Both the position numbers and the translations under genes were made by a program. Shown here piece by piece: positions 54,518 through 54,973 of a stretch of DNA of 54,973 nt (position 1 is its first letter; each line of letters starts with the position of its first letter). This DNA is from Cycloclasticus sp. 46_120_T64 (GTDB taxonomy: Bacteria; Pseudomonadota; Gammaproteobacteria; Methylococcales; Cycloclasticaceae): positions 1-54,973 of the forward strand of contig MAAM01000003.1 of NCBI GenBank assembly GCA_002162695.1, read 5' to 3'. The notes under the pieces were generated by a model. The model did no database searches. It was given only the letters and a program-made list of their open reading frames with translations, and was not told the DNA's origin.

Positions 54518-54949
54518 ATGCAAATAGAATGCTGCACAGAAGAACATATAGAAATTTGTGCTTCTTTATTATCACAAGTCTATGCAGAGCCAGAGTATGG
54601 AGAAAACTGGAAGGATACAGATGCTTGTAGTTACCTAAAAAGGTTTTATAAAATCGAACCAACTGGGTGTTTTGTAGCAATCAAAAACAAAGAAATAATC
54701 GGAGCAATATTTTCATACTCATATCCTTGGCAAGCTGAAACATTGATTTACATTCAAGAGCTATTTGTTTCAGTAAAATACAGGAATATGGGCATAGCTA
54801 AATCATTGTTAAACAGTTTAGGTAACGGCAAAACCGTCAGAGCATGGCTTGTTGCTAATGACAATACTAGCGCATCAGGCTTTTATAAAAAAATGGGCTT
54901 CAAAAAGAACAGCTCTTATAAATTAAACTCTGGTCAAATCAACACATAA
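54518..54949 (+). CDS. GNAT-family N-acetyltransferase
   Basis: The protein has 143 residues. Beta-strand and pyrophosphate-loop motifs are IYIQELFVSVKYRNMGIAKS near residues 84-103, where RNMGIA stands for the QxxGxG/A acetyl-CoA loop. The C-terminal NDNTSASGFYKKMGFKKN is the standard GNAT ending. The acceptor substrate is unknown. Some cassette acetyltransferases modify drugs, but no such claim can be made here. The stop TAA overlaps the next attC left box. Confidence 0.85.
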   Translation: MQIECCTEEHIEICASLLSQVYAEPEYGENWKDTDACSYLKRFYKIEPTGCFVAIKNKEIIGAIFSYSYPWQAETLIYIQELFVSVKYRNMGIAKSLLNSLGNGKTVRAWLVANDNTSASGFYKKMGFKKNSSYKLNSGQINT

Positions 54950-54973
54950 CAAAAATATCAAAACGACGCGCGA
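54944..54973 (+). repeat. attC site 6, left part only (partial)
   Basis: ACATAAC at 54944-54950 contains the GNAT stop and resembles the other left boxes. The window ends 23 bases later, so the right box is not seen. The pattern of the other cassettes makes it likely. Confidence 0.55.

Larger units (their letters stand above)
50860..54973 (+). mobile_element. Integron gene-cassette array (no integrase in window)
   Basis: Five complete attC-like sites and one cut by the window end divide the region into cassettes, all in the same direction: Abi_C remnant, 147-aa protein, 82-aa protein, PIN-like protein, DUF4062 protein, GNAT. Genes nearly fill each unit, and most stop codons lie in the attC left box. 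No intI or attI is seen in 47.5-50.9 kb. It may be an integrase-less cluster (CALIN) or an inner part of a longer array to the right. Confidence 0.85.

Overview
The window looks like the chromosome of a marine-type gammaproteobacterium of moderate G+C content. The evidence is the S10-spc-alpha ribosomal operon in canonical order behind tuf, CysB, an Fe-S type CysH, a 180-kDa-class NAD-glutamate dehydrogenase, miaB-ybeZ-ybeY-ybeX-lnt, and a 'PQQ-associated' ABC transporter set of the kind found in methylotrophs and alcohol or hydrocarbon oxidisers. A Cycloclasticus/Methylophaga-like organism (Thiotrichales) is my inference and was not tested.

Layout. (1) 1-13482, + strand: the end of tuf, 28 further genes from rpsJ to rplQ including secY, rpmJ and rpoA, closed by a strong terminator. 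(2) 13532-18339: fdxA, a TSUP/TauE permease divergent from cysB, then cysH and gshA, so sulfate reduction sits next to glutathione synthesis. (3) 18422-26067: a secreted nuclease, a PAS-GGDEF-EAL protein, moeA and a TupABC-type tungstate importer. (4) 26375-31240: NAD-GDH, followed by a likely small RNA with an anti-Shine-Dalgarno stretch. (5) 31542-35242: a PQQ-associated substrate-binding protein, beta-propeller, ATPase and permease, with no dehydrogenase beside them. (6) 35280-40419: miaB, ybeZ, ybeY, ybeX and lnt. (7) 40420-47497: gene relics, a RelE/StbE-RelB/StbD toxin-antitoxin pair, a DUF748 protein and a CHASE-PAS-GGDEF-EAL-CZB protein.

(8) 47498 to the end is the accessory part and the most interesting. 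At 48186-49490 lies a three-gene operon encoding a HigB-like toxin, an XRE antitoxin with a C-terminal tail and a SecB-like protein. This is the layout of a toxin-antitoxin-chaperone (TAC) system. Its promoter spacer is exactly an 18-bp palindrome. A REP-associated tyrosine transposase bounded by 15-bp perfect inverted repeats follows, and it abuts the severed C-terminus of an Abi_C-type gene.

From 50860 to the right edge the DNA is an integron gene-cassette array. I find five complete attC-like sites and one partial site. Each complete site has TAAC/GTT-type boxes (degenerate in several) and long imperfectly paired arms with an extrahelical base or small bulge. Nearly every cassette gene ends with a TAA lying inside the left box of its attC. 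The cassettes carry the Abi_C remnant, two unknown small proteins, a PIN-like/coiled-coil protein, a DUF4062 protein and a GNAT acetyltransferase. No integrase gene is visible, so the array is either an integrase-less attC cluster or part of a larger integron.
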